Positions 20,648 to 20,776 of a DNA stretch of 20,776 bases are shown piece by piece. The position numbers and the translations under genes were made by a program. The DNA lies in contig SEYY01023880.1 of NCBI GenBank assembly GCA_009176605.1, positions 10,001-30,776 of the forward strand, read 5' to 3'. The DNA comes from Armadillidium nasatum (taxonomy: Eukaryota > Arthropoda > Malacostraca > Isopoda > Armadillidiidae). The notes beneath the pieces are model-generated. The model had not been told where the DNA came from. It searched no databases and saw only the letters and a program-made list of their open reading frames with translations. Position 1 is the stretch's first letter, and each line of letters opens with the position of its first letter.

Positions 20648-20776
20648 TGATGATGAGAAAAATTAATACTAATAATAATAGTAATCATAGTAATAGTAAT
20701 AATAAAAATGATAATAATAAAAAAGCATAACATTAAAATTAAAAATAATTATTTAATATATATATATATATATATA
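20520..20776. repeat. AAT-rich low complexity with (AAT)n, (ATG)n and terminal (TA)n
   Basis: Interrupted AAT words, a pure (AAT)n run at about 20581-20644, then four ATG units (20644-20655), mutated AAT sequence, and a TA run that continues past the window edge from about 20757. Confidence 0.93.

Overview
This window looks like a repeat-dominated stretch of an animal nuclear genome, most probably an arthropod and perhaps a decapod crustacean. The organism is an inference. It rests on the very high density of long (TA)n, (AAT)n and (CT)n microsatellites, the low GC background, and decayed Jockey-like, CR1-like and BEL/Pao-like retroelements of kinds I associate with decapod genomes. I find no intact host gene, rRNA, confident tRNA, CRISPR array or operon. 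Every convincing coding signal is a broken piece of a retrotransposon.

Layout: 1-716 is AAT-rich low-complexity DNA. 717-1670 (minus) is the 3' part of a CR1/Daphne-like reverse transcriptase (RT). 1737-1845 is another AAT array. 1978-3964 (minus) is a BEL/Pao-like gag and aspartic-protease remnant with an acidic tail and no visible RT or integrase. 4056-4398 is a long (CA)n/(TA)n tract. 4399-5678 is AT-rich, then TG-rich, DNA without a gene. 5679-7216 (minus) is a second, different non-LTR RT, including a 265-codon open stretch with almost no methionine codons. 7433-9003 is mostly microsatellite, including a pure (CT)n array of about 117 bp. 9175-9475 holds two diverged copies of a small RT scrap, and 9512-9762 a six-copy 42-bp minisatellite whose unit is 14 codons long.

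10309-11955 and 12045-14863 (both plus) are two 5'-truncated, related Jockey-like elements in head-to-tail order. Each ends in a poly(A) tail that runs straight into TA repeats. B keeps part of the endonuclease domain and most of RT; A keeps RT only. A 135-bp inverted scrap of the same family's 3' end lies at 15924-16058. From 16060 to 18380 come short TA tracts and a more complex, less AT-rich island at 16889-17760. The island holds a cluster of TAATCC words, three CRE-like octamers, an 18-bp palindrome and a roughly 21-bp repeat with YY1-like cores. It is followed by a tRNA-like Pol III box pair and a 51-bp direct repeat. 18380-18914 is a T-rich tract, 18915-20050 contains a degenerate roughly 100-170-bp tandem repeat, and 20059-20776 is TA/GAA/AAT microsatellite.

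The genes do not work together as a system. The window is a graveyard of at least four retroelement lineages embedded in microsatellites, several of which start at retroelement ends. The least explained items are the 14-codon minisatellite and the motif-dense island at 16.9-17.8 kb.
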